Origin: Clostridia bacterium
Lineage (GTDB): Bacteria; Bacillota_A; Clostridia; Lachnospirales; Cellulosilyticaceae
Assembly: GCA_029239935.1 (NCBI GenBank)
Contig: JARBTY010000075.1
Coordinates: forward strand, 1-12,504
DNA: 12,504 nt
Direction: 5' to 3'
The notes beneath the pieces are model-generated. The model was given only the letters and a program-made list of their open reading frames with translations, was not told the DNA's origin and ran no database searches. The position numbers and the translations under genes are program-made. Every line of letters begins with the position of its first letter. Positions within the stretch are counted from its first letter, which is position 1. Below are positions 1 through 7,021 of this stretch, one piece after another.

Positions 1-2
1 AG

Positions 3-1715
3 GAAGAGGCAGAGGGAAAACGAAAAGAGGCTTTAGGCCAGATGATAGAGGCTTTAAACCGTGTACCATACAAAGGTGCACAAAATCAATATGAAGCCCT
101 GCAGTCTTTTATGTTACTCTGGGAAGTGATGTGTCTTGAGCAGGCGCCCAATCCTTTTGCCTTTTCAGTAGGTAATGCTGACCGTATTTTTGAGCCTTAC
201 AGACAACTGGATGATTTATCACGGGAAATGAGCAGTGCGCTTTTCAAACATTTTTTGGTATTCTTTAATGTGGGAGACAGGAGCTGGGCGATTTCTCAAA
301 ATATCATTATAGGAGGACGGGCAAAAGGAGGGAAAGACCTTACAAGTCTTACATCTTATGCATTGCTAGATGCCTATTACGCCCTCAACTTACCACAGCC
401 TATTTTATCTGTTAAACTTCATCAAAATACACCAGACAGCTTGTATGAGTCTTTGGGCAGATTTTTCTTTACACCAGGTTCACTGACACCGTCTCTTTTT
501 AATGATGACTCACTTTTTGAAGTCTTATCAAGAGCGGGCATAGATGAAGAGGATCTACAAGATTATGCGATAGCAGGCTGCCAGGAACCGCTGATTATGG
601 GAAAGGATAACGGAAATACAACCAATAGCTGGCTTAATCTAGCTAAAATTCTTGAACTGACGGTTTTGGACGGTTTATCAGGGATTACTGGCAGGCAGAT
701 TGGGCTAGGATATGATGCGTTAGGCATGCAAACTAATGAAAAGTCATCTGCTCTTTTTAGTATAAGAGAAGGTTTTTATAAACATCTGGAATTTTTTATA
801 AACAAAATGGTAGCAGCAGCAAATGATGCCTCTAAGGCGATTTCGCTATTACCTGTTCCATTCTTATCAACCTTTATGGGAGGAGTCGAATCAGGAGCAG
901 ACGTCAGAGATATCCATGAGCAGGGTACAAAATATAATGGCAGCGGGTGCCTTATCCATGGGCTTTCAGTGGTGGCAGATTCATTCATTGCAATAGATCA
1001 GCTGCTTAAAGAGAGACCCGAAGATGCTGAGCGGTTAATAGAGGCACTTAAGACAAATTTTAAAGGAGATGAAGAACTGCATCAATACCTTAGAAAGTGC
1101 CCTAAATTTGGAAATAACAGTGAAGCAGTAGATGAGGAGGCTAAAAAGATTGCTGAAAAAGTTAATCAAATGATCTCATCTCAAAAAAATTATCTCGGCA
1201 ATGGTTTTAGGCCGGATTGGAGTACACCATCTACCCATCTTCTTTATGGCCATTGGGTAGGCGCAACACCAGACGGCAGGAAATCTGGTGAAATGCTGGG
1301 TTATGGTATTGATCCGCTTTATGGGGAAGCTCAGTCAGGCATGGGATTTAGAGTGCTTTCCAGTATGAAGCTGCCTTTTGAAGGCATGAGCGGAGGATAT
1401 GCTTCTCATTTTGGGATAGATCCTCATTATTTTTCTGGTAAAAATTTTGAAGAAAAGGGACTTGCGTTTAAGCGAAATGTGATAACACCGCTTTTCTTTA
1501 ATAAGCTCAATGAGAATACAGCGCCATTTTATCTTTATGTCAATGTGACAACACCAGAATTACTTATAAAAGTACTTGAAAACCCCAAAAAATATGCGCC
1601 TAATGGTGTTTATATTATGCGTATCCATGGCACATTTGTGAATTTCTTGGATTTATCCCCAGAAATTCAGCAAGATATCATCAAAAGGCTTGATTTAAAA
1701 TCAACAGCACTATAG
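3..1715 (+). CDS. Glycyl radical enzyme of unknown substrate (pyruvate formate-lyase-like family), 5' partial
   Basis: C-terminal about 570 residues of a glycyl radical enzyme. The frame is open from the first bases, and the residues before the Met codon at 42 already align with the family core (the EALQ..W segment), so the true start lies upstream and roughly 200 residues are missing. The active-site loop reads A-G-C-Q-E-P: thiyl Cys at 579-581, and the Glu at 585-587 that serves as general base in the dehydratase/decarboxylase/lyase members. There is a single Cys, not the Cys-Cys pair of true pyruvate formate-lyase. The VGATPDGRKSGE motif is present (from about 1256). The glycyl loop reads R-I-H-G-T-F-V-N-F, with the radical Gly at 1629-1631, 28 codons from the end, the usual place. 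Most relatives have Tyr or Phe after this Gly; here it is Thr. The regulator starts 12 nt downstream. Substrate unknown; the neighbouring kinase and mutarotase-like gene suggest a sugar or sugar phosphate (inference). An activase would be expected upstream. Confidence 0.9.
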   Translation, partial: EEAEGKRKEALGQMIEALNRVPYKGAQNQYEALQSFMLLWEVMCLEQAPNPFAFSVGNADRIFEPYRQLDDLSREMSSALFKHFLVFFNVGDRSWAISQNIIIGGRAKGGKDLTSLTSYALLDAYYALNLPQPILSVKLHQNTPDSLYESLGRFFFTPGSLTPSLFNDDSLFEVLSRAGIDEEDLQDYAIAGCQEPLIMGKDNGNTTNSWLNLAKILELTVLDGLSGITGRQIGLGYDALGMQTNEKSSALFSIREGFYKHLEFFINKMVAAANDASKAISLLPVPFLSTFMGGVESGADVRDIHEQGTKYNGSGCLIHGLSVVADSFIAIDQLLKERPEDAERLIEALKTNFKGDEELHQYLRKCPKFGNNSEAVDEEAKKIAEKVNQMISSQKNYLGNGFRPDWSTPSTHLLYGHWVGATPDGRKSGEMLGYGIDPLYGEAQSGMGFRVLSSMKLPFEGMSGGYASHFGIDPHYFSGKNFEEKGLAFKRNVITPLFFNKLNENTAPFYLYVNVTTPELLIKVLENPKKYAPNGVYIMRIHGTFVNFLDLSPEIQQDIIKRLDLKSTAL

Positions 1716-1727
1716 AAAGGGATTAGA

Positions 1728-2765
1728 ATGGAGAATGACAGGCTGTATTTATCACTAAGAAATAAATTATGTGAAATGATTTATGAAGGGTTGTATAAAG
1801 AAGATGAAAATATTCCGCCAGAAAGGGCGCTGGCTGAGGAACTTGGAGTCAGCCGAGTAACGGTTAGAAAAGCTCTGCATTTACTGGAAAAAGATGGTAT
1901 TATTGAGAGAGTACAAGGAAGTGGTACTCAGATAAGACTGCGTAAGAGCAGCTATCAAGGCACAATGGATTTGATAGCTCTTGTAGCACCGGCGCAAAAA
2001 CCTTTCTTTGCGGCTTTTATTGACCAATTCCAAAAGAAATCCGATCAAAATGATTCACTGGTTTTATTTATGCAAAATCCAAAAGAAGAAAAGGTTGAGG
2101 ATAGTTTATTTAAACTGTTTCAAAAAAATATTCGTAATGCGGTGGTATGGCTAGAGGATTTGGAGCTGAATAGTGAAAAGTTAAGAAGACTTCGGGGACT
2201 TGGTATGAACATTGTTTTCTTTGACATTGGAGCCTCTTCGCCCTATGCAGACTGTGTTTCTCTTGATAATGAAGATGCAGTACAGACACTATATCGTTTT
2301 TTAGGTGAAAAAGGCATGCAGGTAATCACTTATATCGGATGGGACAACTTTAATCTTTCAAGTATAAAAGCAAGGGAATCGTGTTTTAAGGCCTTATGTA
2401 GTGAAGATGACAAGATATTTCATGTCGCTTGGAAAGATAAAAAACAACTTTACCAGCAGCTGCAAGCTTATATGACAGCGCTTAAAAAAGAGAGAGAATT
2501 ACCAGAGGCCATTGTATGTGGTGATGGCGAACTGGGGATTGCACTTAAGAGAGTGTGCTTAGACCATGCGATAGATGCTGTTACTATTGTCTCTATAGAC
2601 GACTTTGAAGAAGCTGAGCAGCTGGCCTTAAGTGTTTACAGACAGTCCTTTGAAGAACTTGCGGACAAGGTGTATAACTGTCTTTTAAAACAAAACAATG
2701 AAAACACTCGGTGGCAGGCGGCTGTTTATCTTGTAAAAGGCACACTGATAAAAAGGGGGAACTAG
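1728..2765 (+). CDS. GntR-type regulator with LacI-like sugar-binding domain (AraR-like architecture)
   Basis: Transcriptional regulator of 345 residues. Residues 1 to about 72 form a GntR winged helix: the stretch IPPERALAEELGVSRVTVRK followed by ALHLLEKDGIIERVQGSGT is the classic helix-turn-helix plus wing. Residues from about 80 to the end resemble the periplasmic-binding-protein-like effector domain of LacI/GalR regulators (segments such as NIVFFDIGAS, CVSLDNEDAV and AIVCGDGELGIAL). This combination is known from AraR, a repressor released by a sugar. The gene sits 12 nt after the glycyl radical enzyme gene, with an AAAGGGA ribosome site at 1716-1722, and 1 nt before the kinase, so it is co-transcribed and most likely controls this operon. 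The inducer cannot be read from the sequence. The operator is not visible, because the operon promoter lies outside the window. Confidence 0.9.
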   Translation: MENDRLYLSLRNKLCEMIYEGLYKEDENIPPERALAEELGVSRVTVRKALHLLEKDGIIERVQGSGTQIRLRKSSYQGTMDLIALVAPAQKPFFAAFIDQFQKKSDQNDSLVLFMQNPKEEKVEDSLFKLFQKNIRNAVVWLEDLELNSEKLRRLRGLGMNIVFFDIGASSPYADCVSLDNEDAVQTLYRFLGEKGMQVITYIGWDNFNLSSIKARESCFKALCSEDDKIFHVAWKDKKQLYQQLQAYMTALKKERELPEAIVCGDGELGIALKRVCLDHAIDAVTIVSIDDFEEAEQLALSVYRQSFEELADKVYNCLLKQNNENTRWQAAVYLVKGTLIKRGN

Positions 2766-2766
2766 G

Positions 2767-4137
2767 ATGGAAAGTATCAAAGCAATAGGACTTGATATTG
2801 GAACAACTACTATTTGTGGCATGGTATTAGATGCCGTAACAGGGGAAGTTTTAAAAAAGATAACGAGGCAAAATGATGCACTTATAGTAAGTGAAAATCA
2901 GTGGGAAAAACTTCAGGCCGTATCGGTTGTTACTATGATAGTTAAAGATATAGTGGAAGAGTTATGTCATGAATACAAAAAAATCGCATGTATAGGCGTA
3001 ACAGGACAGATGCATGGCATTGTGTATATCAATGATATGGGTGAGGCAGTAAGCCCACTTTTTAGCTGGCAGGACGGCAGAGGGGATTTAGAGTATAAAG
3101 AAGGTCTAAGTTATGCAGGATATCTTTCCAAACTAACAGGATATTCTTTGGCTACAGGGTTTGGAGCAGTAACCCATTTTTATAACGATTTAAACCGATT
3201 GGTGCCTAAAACGGCAAAACAGTTTTGTACGATTATGGATTATATAGTCATGCAGTTAACCCACACGGTTAACCCTTTAGTTCATAGTTCCAATGCAGCC
3301 TCTATTGGGATTTTTGATATGGAGAGTGGTTGTTTTGATAAAAAAGCCATTGAACTGGCTGCTATGGACTGTAGTTTTTTTCCGCAGACTACAAGACAGG
3401 CAGAGGTTATAAAGGGGCACAAAGCAGCTATACCTGTGGCCGTTGCCATAGGAGACAACCAAGCAAGCTTTATGGGATCGGTCAAAGATAATACAGATTG
3501 TCTATTAGTGAATATAGGGACCTCAAGCCAAATTTCTATGTTTACTGAACATTTCAGCAAGGCGTCGCTATCCTTACTACGTCCTCTTACAGCTGAAGAG
3601 TTTATCCTCGTAGGGTCGCCGTTATGTGGAGGAAGGGCCTATGCTCTTCTGGAAGGATTTTTTAGAGCGGTTAGTGGATTGGCTGGGGATGGACCTGCTA
3701 AGCCTTTTTATGACATCATGGCGGATTTAGCACAAGACTTCTTAACACTTGAGAATCCTTTAGTGGTAGCCACACAGTTTTCAGGTACCCGCAGTCAGCC
3801 AGACTTAAGGGGAAGCATCAGCAACATGGGTACAGACAATTTTACACCTAAGCATTTTACAATTGGGGTCCTTCAAGGCATGGTAAATGAGCTTAAAGAA
3901 CTTTATGAAACGATGGCATCACTACTGACTCACAAGCCCCAAATGTTGATTGGATCGGGGAATGGCATCAGAATGAATAAGCCTTTGCAGCAGATGATTG
4001 CAACAAGCTTTAACATGCCGCTCCATATACCGGTTTGTGAAGAGGAAGCAGCTTATGGCTCTTCACTATTTTCACTTTTTGCCATGGGATTTTTTGAAAC
4101 CCTAAAGGAGGCTCAAGATCTTATCAAATATAAATGA
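2767..4137 (+). CDS. FGGY-family carbohydrate kinase, sedoheptulokinase-like
   Basis: ATP-dependent sugar kinase of 456 residues, in the normal range for the family. The N-terminal FGGY domain opens with the phosphate-binding motif GLDIGTTT (residues 8-15) and carries GQMHG and SWQDGRG near residues 79-100. The C-terminal domain has GDN with the expected catalytic base Asp230, the IGTSSQ nucleotide loop at about 250-255, and a GSGNGIRMN...E-E-A-A-Y-G-S-S segment near the end. The stretch VGSPLCGGRAYALLE resembles sedoheptulokinases more than xylulo-, glycero- or gluconokinases, so a ketose or an open-chain or anhydro polyol is a likelier substrate; the true substrate is unknown. The start lies 1 nt after the regulator stop codon, and its GGGGGA ribosome site (2755-2760) lies inside the regulator gene, which suggests translational coupling. 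Its product may be the substrate of the glycyl radical enzyme (inference). Confidence 0.88.
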   Translation: MESIKAIGLDIGTTTICGMVLDAVTGEVLKKITRQNDALIVSENQWEKLQAVSVVTMIVKDIVEELCHEYKKIACIGVTGQMHGIVYINDMGEAVSPLFSWQDGRGDLEYKEGLSYAGYLSKLTGYSLATGFGAVTHFYNDLNRLVPKTAKQFCTIMDYIVMQLTHTVNPLVHSSNAASIGIFDMESGCFDKKAIELAAMDCSFFPQTTRQAEVIKGHKAAIPVAVAIGDNQASFMGSVKDNTDCLLVNIGTSSQISMFTEHFSKASLSLLRPLTAEEFILVGSPLCGGRAYALLEGFFRAVSGLAGDGPAKPFYDIMADLAQDFLTLENPLVVATQFSGTRSQPDLRGSISNMGTDNFTPKHFTIGVLQGMVNELKELYETMASLLTHKPQMLIGSGNGIRMNKPLQQMIATSFNMPLHIPVCEEEAAYGSSLFSLFAMGFFETLKEAQDLIKYK

Positions 4138-4209
4138 TACGATGATCAAAGAAATGAATAGGTAATCTATGTGAAAAACAGAAAGTGACCAATCCATGGT
4201 TATAAGAAA

Positions 4210-4214
4210 GGGAG
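4210..4214 (+). promoter_or_regulatory. Ribosome binding site deciding the DUF4432 start
   Basis: GGGAG, 8 nt before the ATG at 4223. An in-frame ATG at 4196 would add nine residues (MVIRKGEGY), but these are encoded by the ribosome-site region itself and the upstream codon has no ribosome site of its own. The 4223 start is preferred. Confidence 0.6.
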
Positions 4215-4222
4215 AAGGGTAT

Positions 4223-5296
4223 ATGGCAACATTATTTAATAAAGAGATATCAAAGCAAGAATTATTAAAAAAGATAGGTCATATGAAGCAAATTGCTGGT
4301 ATAACCCCCTATGAAATGAGTGAGGGGAGAGCAAAAGGGATTAAAGCTTTTGATGTTTCAAACGGAGGCGGGTTAGACTTTACAGTGCTGGAAAGTAAAT
4401 GTCTGGATATCCTTAACATGAAGTATAAAGGCATTAATTTAAGTTTTTTATCAAAACCAGGGCTAGTGGCACCGGAGTATTTTAATCCAGCCGAAAGTGA
4501 GTTCTTAAGATATTTCCAAGGAGGCATGCTGTATACCTGTGGGCTTTCTAATATAGGTGTTGCTTGTGAGGACGCGGGAGAACCCTATAGTATTCATGGA
4601 CGCATCTCCCATACACCAGCTGAAAAGGTCAGTGTAATCGCCCAGTGGGACAATGAAGACTATATCATGAAGATATCAGGTGAAATGCGGGAAGCGGCGC
4701 ACTTTAAAGAAAATCTTGTTTTGAAAAGAGAAATCACAACAAAACTTGGATCAAAAGCTGTACAGATACGAGATCAAGTGATTAATGAAGGACAAGAAGA
4801 ACAGCCCGTCATGCTTTTATATCATTTTAACTTTGGATATCCTTTGTTGGATGAAAATGCAAAAGTAGTTGTTCCAGAACATAAAATTATTCCTAGAACT
4901 GAAATAGCAAAAGAAAATATTGCAGATTTTGAAAAAATAAGTGGTCCGATAAAAGGGTTCGTAGAGCATGTCTTCTATATAGGAAGTGCATCAGATGACC
5001 ATGATGACACATACGCAGCACTGATTAACGAGGGACTTGGGCTAGGTGTATACGTTAAATACAATGCACGGCAGCTGCCTATCCTTGTAGAGTGGAAGTC
5101 AATGGCCTCAGGAGACTATGCACTGGGACTTGAGCCTGGTAATCATCAGTTAGAAGGTAGAGCCGATGAGAGAAAAAAAGGAACCTTAAAGACTTTAGCG
5201 CCATTTGACGCAATGACTTTTGAAATTGAGATAGGCGTCTTGGAAGGAAAAGAGGACATTGGGCGTTTTATAGAAAGAAGCATAGCTAAAAAATAG
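4223..5296 (+). CDS. DUF4432 family protein, galactose-mutarotase-like (aldose 1-epimerase family)
   Basis: Cytoplasmic protein of 357 residues without signal peptide or membrane segment. The N-terminal part (IKAFDVSNGGGLDFTVLESKC) and the segment CEDAGEPYSIHGRISHTPAEKV, with His125-Gly126-Arg127-Ile128, are typical of the DUF4432 family. That family has the beta-sandwich fold of aldose mutarotases and is often annotated 'aldose 1-epimerase family'. The C-terminal LVEWKSMASGDYALGLEPGN also fits, with its Glu in the position expected for carbohydrate binding. A mutarotase or sugar-isomer role in the operon's pathway is likely, but no enzymatic activity can be assigned. It follows the kinase after an 85-nt gap in which I see no promoter or terminator, and it is the last gene before a strong terminator. 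Confidence 0.85.
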   Translation: MATLFNKEISKQELLKKIGHMKQIAGITPYEMSEGRAKGIKAFDVSNGGGLDFTVLESKCLDILNMKYKGINLSFLSKPGLVAPEYFNPAESEFLRYFQGGMLYTCGLSNIGVACEDAGEPYSIHGRISHTPAEKVSVIAQWDNEDYIMKISGEMREAAHFKENLVLKREITTKLGSKAVQIRDQVINEGQEEQPVMLLYHFNFGYPLLDENAKVVVPEHKIIPRTEIAKENIADFEKISGPIKGFVEHVFYIGSASDDHDDTYAALINEGLGLGVYVKYNARQLPILVEWKSMASGDYALGLEPGNHQLEGRADERKKGTLKTLAPFDAMTFEIEIGVLEGKEDIGRFIERSIAKK

Positions 5297-5322
5297 AAAA
5301 GTTGTATTAAAGCGGTAAGTTT

Positions 5323-5371
5323 ATAAAGGACTTAGTTCAGGTAGGATGGACTAAGTCCTTTATGATTTTTT
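5323..5371 (+). terminator. Rho-independent terminator ending the glycyl radical enzyme operon
   Basis: Perfect 14-bp inverted repeat: ATAAAGGACTTAGT at 5323-5336 and ACTAAGTCCTTTAT at 5350-5363, with a 13-nt loop, followed by GATTTTTTA as the U-tract. It lies 26 nt after the DUF4432 stop codon and separates that operon from the transporter operon. Confidence 0.9.
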
Positions 5372-5460
5372 AAATTAATTAACAATGTATCTATAAAGTT
5401 TTAGTAATTGCATATAAAAAGTGTAAAAATGCACAAAACTAATTTTTAAATCACATTATG

Positions 5461-5512
5461 CCATGTAATAATGACATGGTTCTATTTCATGGCATCCTAA
5501 CATGTTGTAATA
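5461..5512. promoter_or_regulatory. Four CATG cores at exact 13-bp spacing; candidate operator array of the transporter operon
   Basis: CATG occurs at 5462, 5475, 5488 and 5501, each step exactly 13 bp. The four 13-mers begin CCATGT, ACATGG, TCATGG and ACATGT. The first two form an inverted pair (CCATGT, 7 nt, ACATGG). ATGCCATG (5458-5465) and CATGGCAT (5488-5495) form an 8-bp inverted repeat, and AACATGTT (5499-5506) is a perfect palindrome. The array overlaps the candidate -35 and spacer of the binding-protein promoter, as an operator or activator site would. The binding protein is unknown; the convergent AraC regulator is the first suspect. Confidence 0.4.
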
Positions 5513-5513
5513 T
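5485..5513 (+). promoter_or_regulatory. Candidate promoter of the alpha-galactoside operon
   Basis: TTTCAT at 5485-5490, a 17-nt spacer and TAATAT at 5508-5513. The -35 is poor, as is common for activator-dependent promoters. The predicted transcript would begin near 5520 and have a leader of about 55 nt. Other AT-rich -10-like strings exist at 5380-5430, so this is a best guess. Confidence 0.35.
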
Positions 5514-5574
5514 AAAAACATACAAAGCAACATCGTTTTGAAAAGAGAATTAAAAAATCATAGGAGGGTTATTT

Positions 5575-6897
5575 ATGAAGAGAAGATTTTTAGGATTAGG
5601 GTTAGCAGCAGCATTAACACTGACGGCATTTACTGGATGCGCTAAACCAGAGACTAAGCCAACGGAAGGAACTGAAACAGCAAAACAGGCGGAAGATAAT
5701 AAAGCTATCGATACTAACAAAGCCGCAGATGAAGTAACGCTTACTTATGCTGTTTGGGATGCCAATCAAGGGAGAGGGATTAGAACAATCGCTGATGAAT
5801 TTGAAGCGGCTAATCCAGGGATTAAAATTAATATTGAGGTAACAGGATGGTCGGATTATTGGACAGCACTTGAAGCGGGAGCAACAGGCGGAGAATTACC
5901 AGACGTATTTTGGATGCATTCTAACGAAATTTATAGATATGCCTCTAATGATATGTTATTGAATTTAAATGAAAAAATCAAATCAAGCAGTCAAGTAGAT
6001 CTGTCTAATTTTCCATTAGGATTGGGTGCTATCTATAACTTTAATGGCAGTCAATATGCGATTCCAAAAGATTATGATACAATTGGCCTTTGGTATAATA
6101 AGACAATGTTTGATGAAGCAGGGGTTTCATACCCAGATAACACATGGACATGGGATGATTTATACAATGCAGCGAAAAAATTAACAAAAGCTGATGGCTC
6201 ACAATATGGTATACTTGCGCCCCTACATAATCAAGAAGGCTACTATAACTTTGTGTACCAAAATGGCGGAACAATCATTACAGATGATAAAAAATCAGGT
6301 TATGATGATCCTAAGACAATTGAAGCGATGACGTATTACGTGAATTTTGTAAAAGAAGGCCTTTCACCACAGGAATATGGTGATGCAGAACGTGCGACAG
6401 ATATACAGAGTGGACTTTGTGCTATGGGATTCTTTGGATCATGGAATCTATCAGGTTTCACTGAAAATGAATATATGGCCAAAAATTTTGGGGTAGCTGT
6501 TTTACCCGCTTCAAATAGTGGAGGAAAAGCTTCTATCTTCAATGGTCTCGGGAATGCAATTGCGCATAATACAAAGCATCCAGAAGAGGCATGGAAATGG
6601 GTTGAATATTTGAGTTCTAAAGAAGGCCAAATGAGACAAGCAGAACTAGGAATAGCTATTTCAGCTTATAATGGCACAGCAGAGGCTTGGGTTGCTTCTA
6701 ACACTACCTATGATATCCAAGTATTTCTAGAAATGGTAGATTACGCACAAATCAGACCTTATTCTAATACAACAGCTGTTTGGGAAGATAAAGCTTATGA
6801 AGTATTAAAAGGAGCTTTTACAGGTGAGAAAACAGTTGAGCAAGCTTGTAAAGAAGCAGCAGCGATTATGAATGAGAGTCTTAAAGAAGAGAAATAA
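5575..6897 (+). CDS. ABC transporter solute-binding lipoprotein, family 1 (sugar, CUT1 type)
   Basis: Extracellular sugar-binding protein of 440 residues, anchored to the outer face of the membrane. It starts with a lipoprotein signal peptide: K-R-R, a hydrophobic run, then F-T-G-C with the lipidated Cys at residue 22 (Phe at -3 is a tolerated lipobox variant). A Thr/Glu/Lys-rich linker of about 30 residues follows. The binding fold then begins at VTLTYAVWDANQGRGI and runs through ADEFEAANPGIKI, GGELPDVFWMH and the C-terminal WKWVEYLSSKEGQ, all typical of family 1 solute-binding proteins. AGGAGGG precedes the ATG with good spacing. Position ahead of two permeases and an alpha-galactosidase suggests alpha-galactosides (melibiose, raffinose or stachyose type) as ligands; the sequence alone does not fix the ligand. 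Confidence 0.92.
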   Translation: MKRRFLGLGLAAALTLTAFTGCAKPETKPTEGTETAKQAEDNKAIDTNKAADEVTLTYAVWDANQGRGIRTIADEFEAANPGIKINIEVTGWSDYWTALEAGATGGELPDVFWMHSNEIYRYASNDMLLNLNEKIKSSSQVDLSNFPLGLGAIYNFNGSQYAIPKDYDTIGLWYNKTMFDEAGVSYPDNTWTWDDLYNAAKKLTKADGSQYGILAPLHNQEGYYNFVYQNGGTIITDDKKSGYDDPKTIEAMTYYVNFVKEGLSPQEYGDAERATDIQSGLCAMGFFGSWNLSGFTENEYMAKNFGVAVLPASNSGGKASIFNGLGNAIAHNTKHPEEAWKWVEYLSSKEGQMRQAELGIAISAYNGTAEAWVASNTTYDIQVFLEMVDYAQIRPYSNTTAVWEDKAYEVLKGAFTGEKTVEQACKEAAAIMNESLKEEK

Positions 6898-6917
6898 AAT
6901 TTACTGGATGAACTGAG

Positions 6918-6949
6918 AGTTGCGGTGGCCATTTGAGGCTGCCGCAATT
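6918..6949 (+). terminator. Intra-operon hairpin between binding-protein and permease genes
   Basis: TTGCGGTGGCC (6920-6930) pairs with GGCTGCCGCAA (6937-6947), 11 pairs including two G-U wobbles, with a 6-nt loop; two weaker outer pairs extend it to 6918-6949. The tail TTATTTAA is only weakly U-rich. Such a hairpin is common after binding-protein genes, where it partly terminates or protects the upstream mRNA so that more binding protein than permease is made. Confidence 0.6.
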
Positions 6950-7006
6950 ATTTAACGAGTTTATAGTATGCCGTTTGGTATAAGATTAAATGAAAGGCAT
7001 TAGAGG

Positions 7007-7012
7007 AAGGAG
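7007..7012 (+). promoter_or_regulatory. Ribosome binding site deciding the first permease start
   Basis: AAGGAG lies directly against the ATG at 7013 (zero spacing) but 9 nt before the in-frame GTG at 7022. The GTG is therefore the better start, although the three-codon-longer form cannot be excluded. Confidence 0.55.
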
Positions 7013-7021
7013 ATGATAGAT

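Noticed and set aside
42..1715. Taking the ATG at 42 as the true start of the glycyl radical enzyme
   Set aside because: The frame is open from position 3, the residues before 42 belong to the family core, and no convincing ribosome site precedes 42; the gene is truncated by the window edge.
3282..3560. Minus-strand open frame opposite the kinase gene
   Set aside because: Antisense shadow of a conserved FGGY coding region, with no start signals or recognisable domain.
5409..5433. TGCAT...ATGCA inverted repeat in the transporter leader
   Set aside because: Only 5-bp arms in AT-rich DNA, easily due to chance, and unrelated to the CATG array.
5528..5544. Possible catabolite-repression (cre) site before the binding-protein gene
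   Set aside because: On the minus strand a CG-centred string resembles the cre core, but several conserved positions, including the terminal ones, mismatch.
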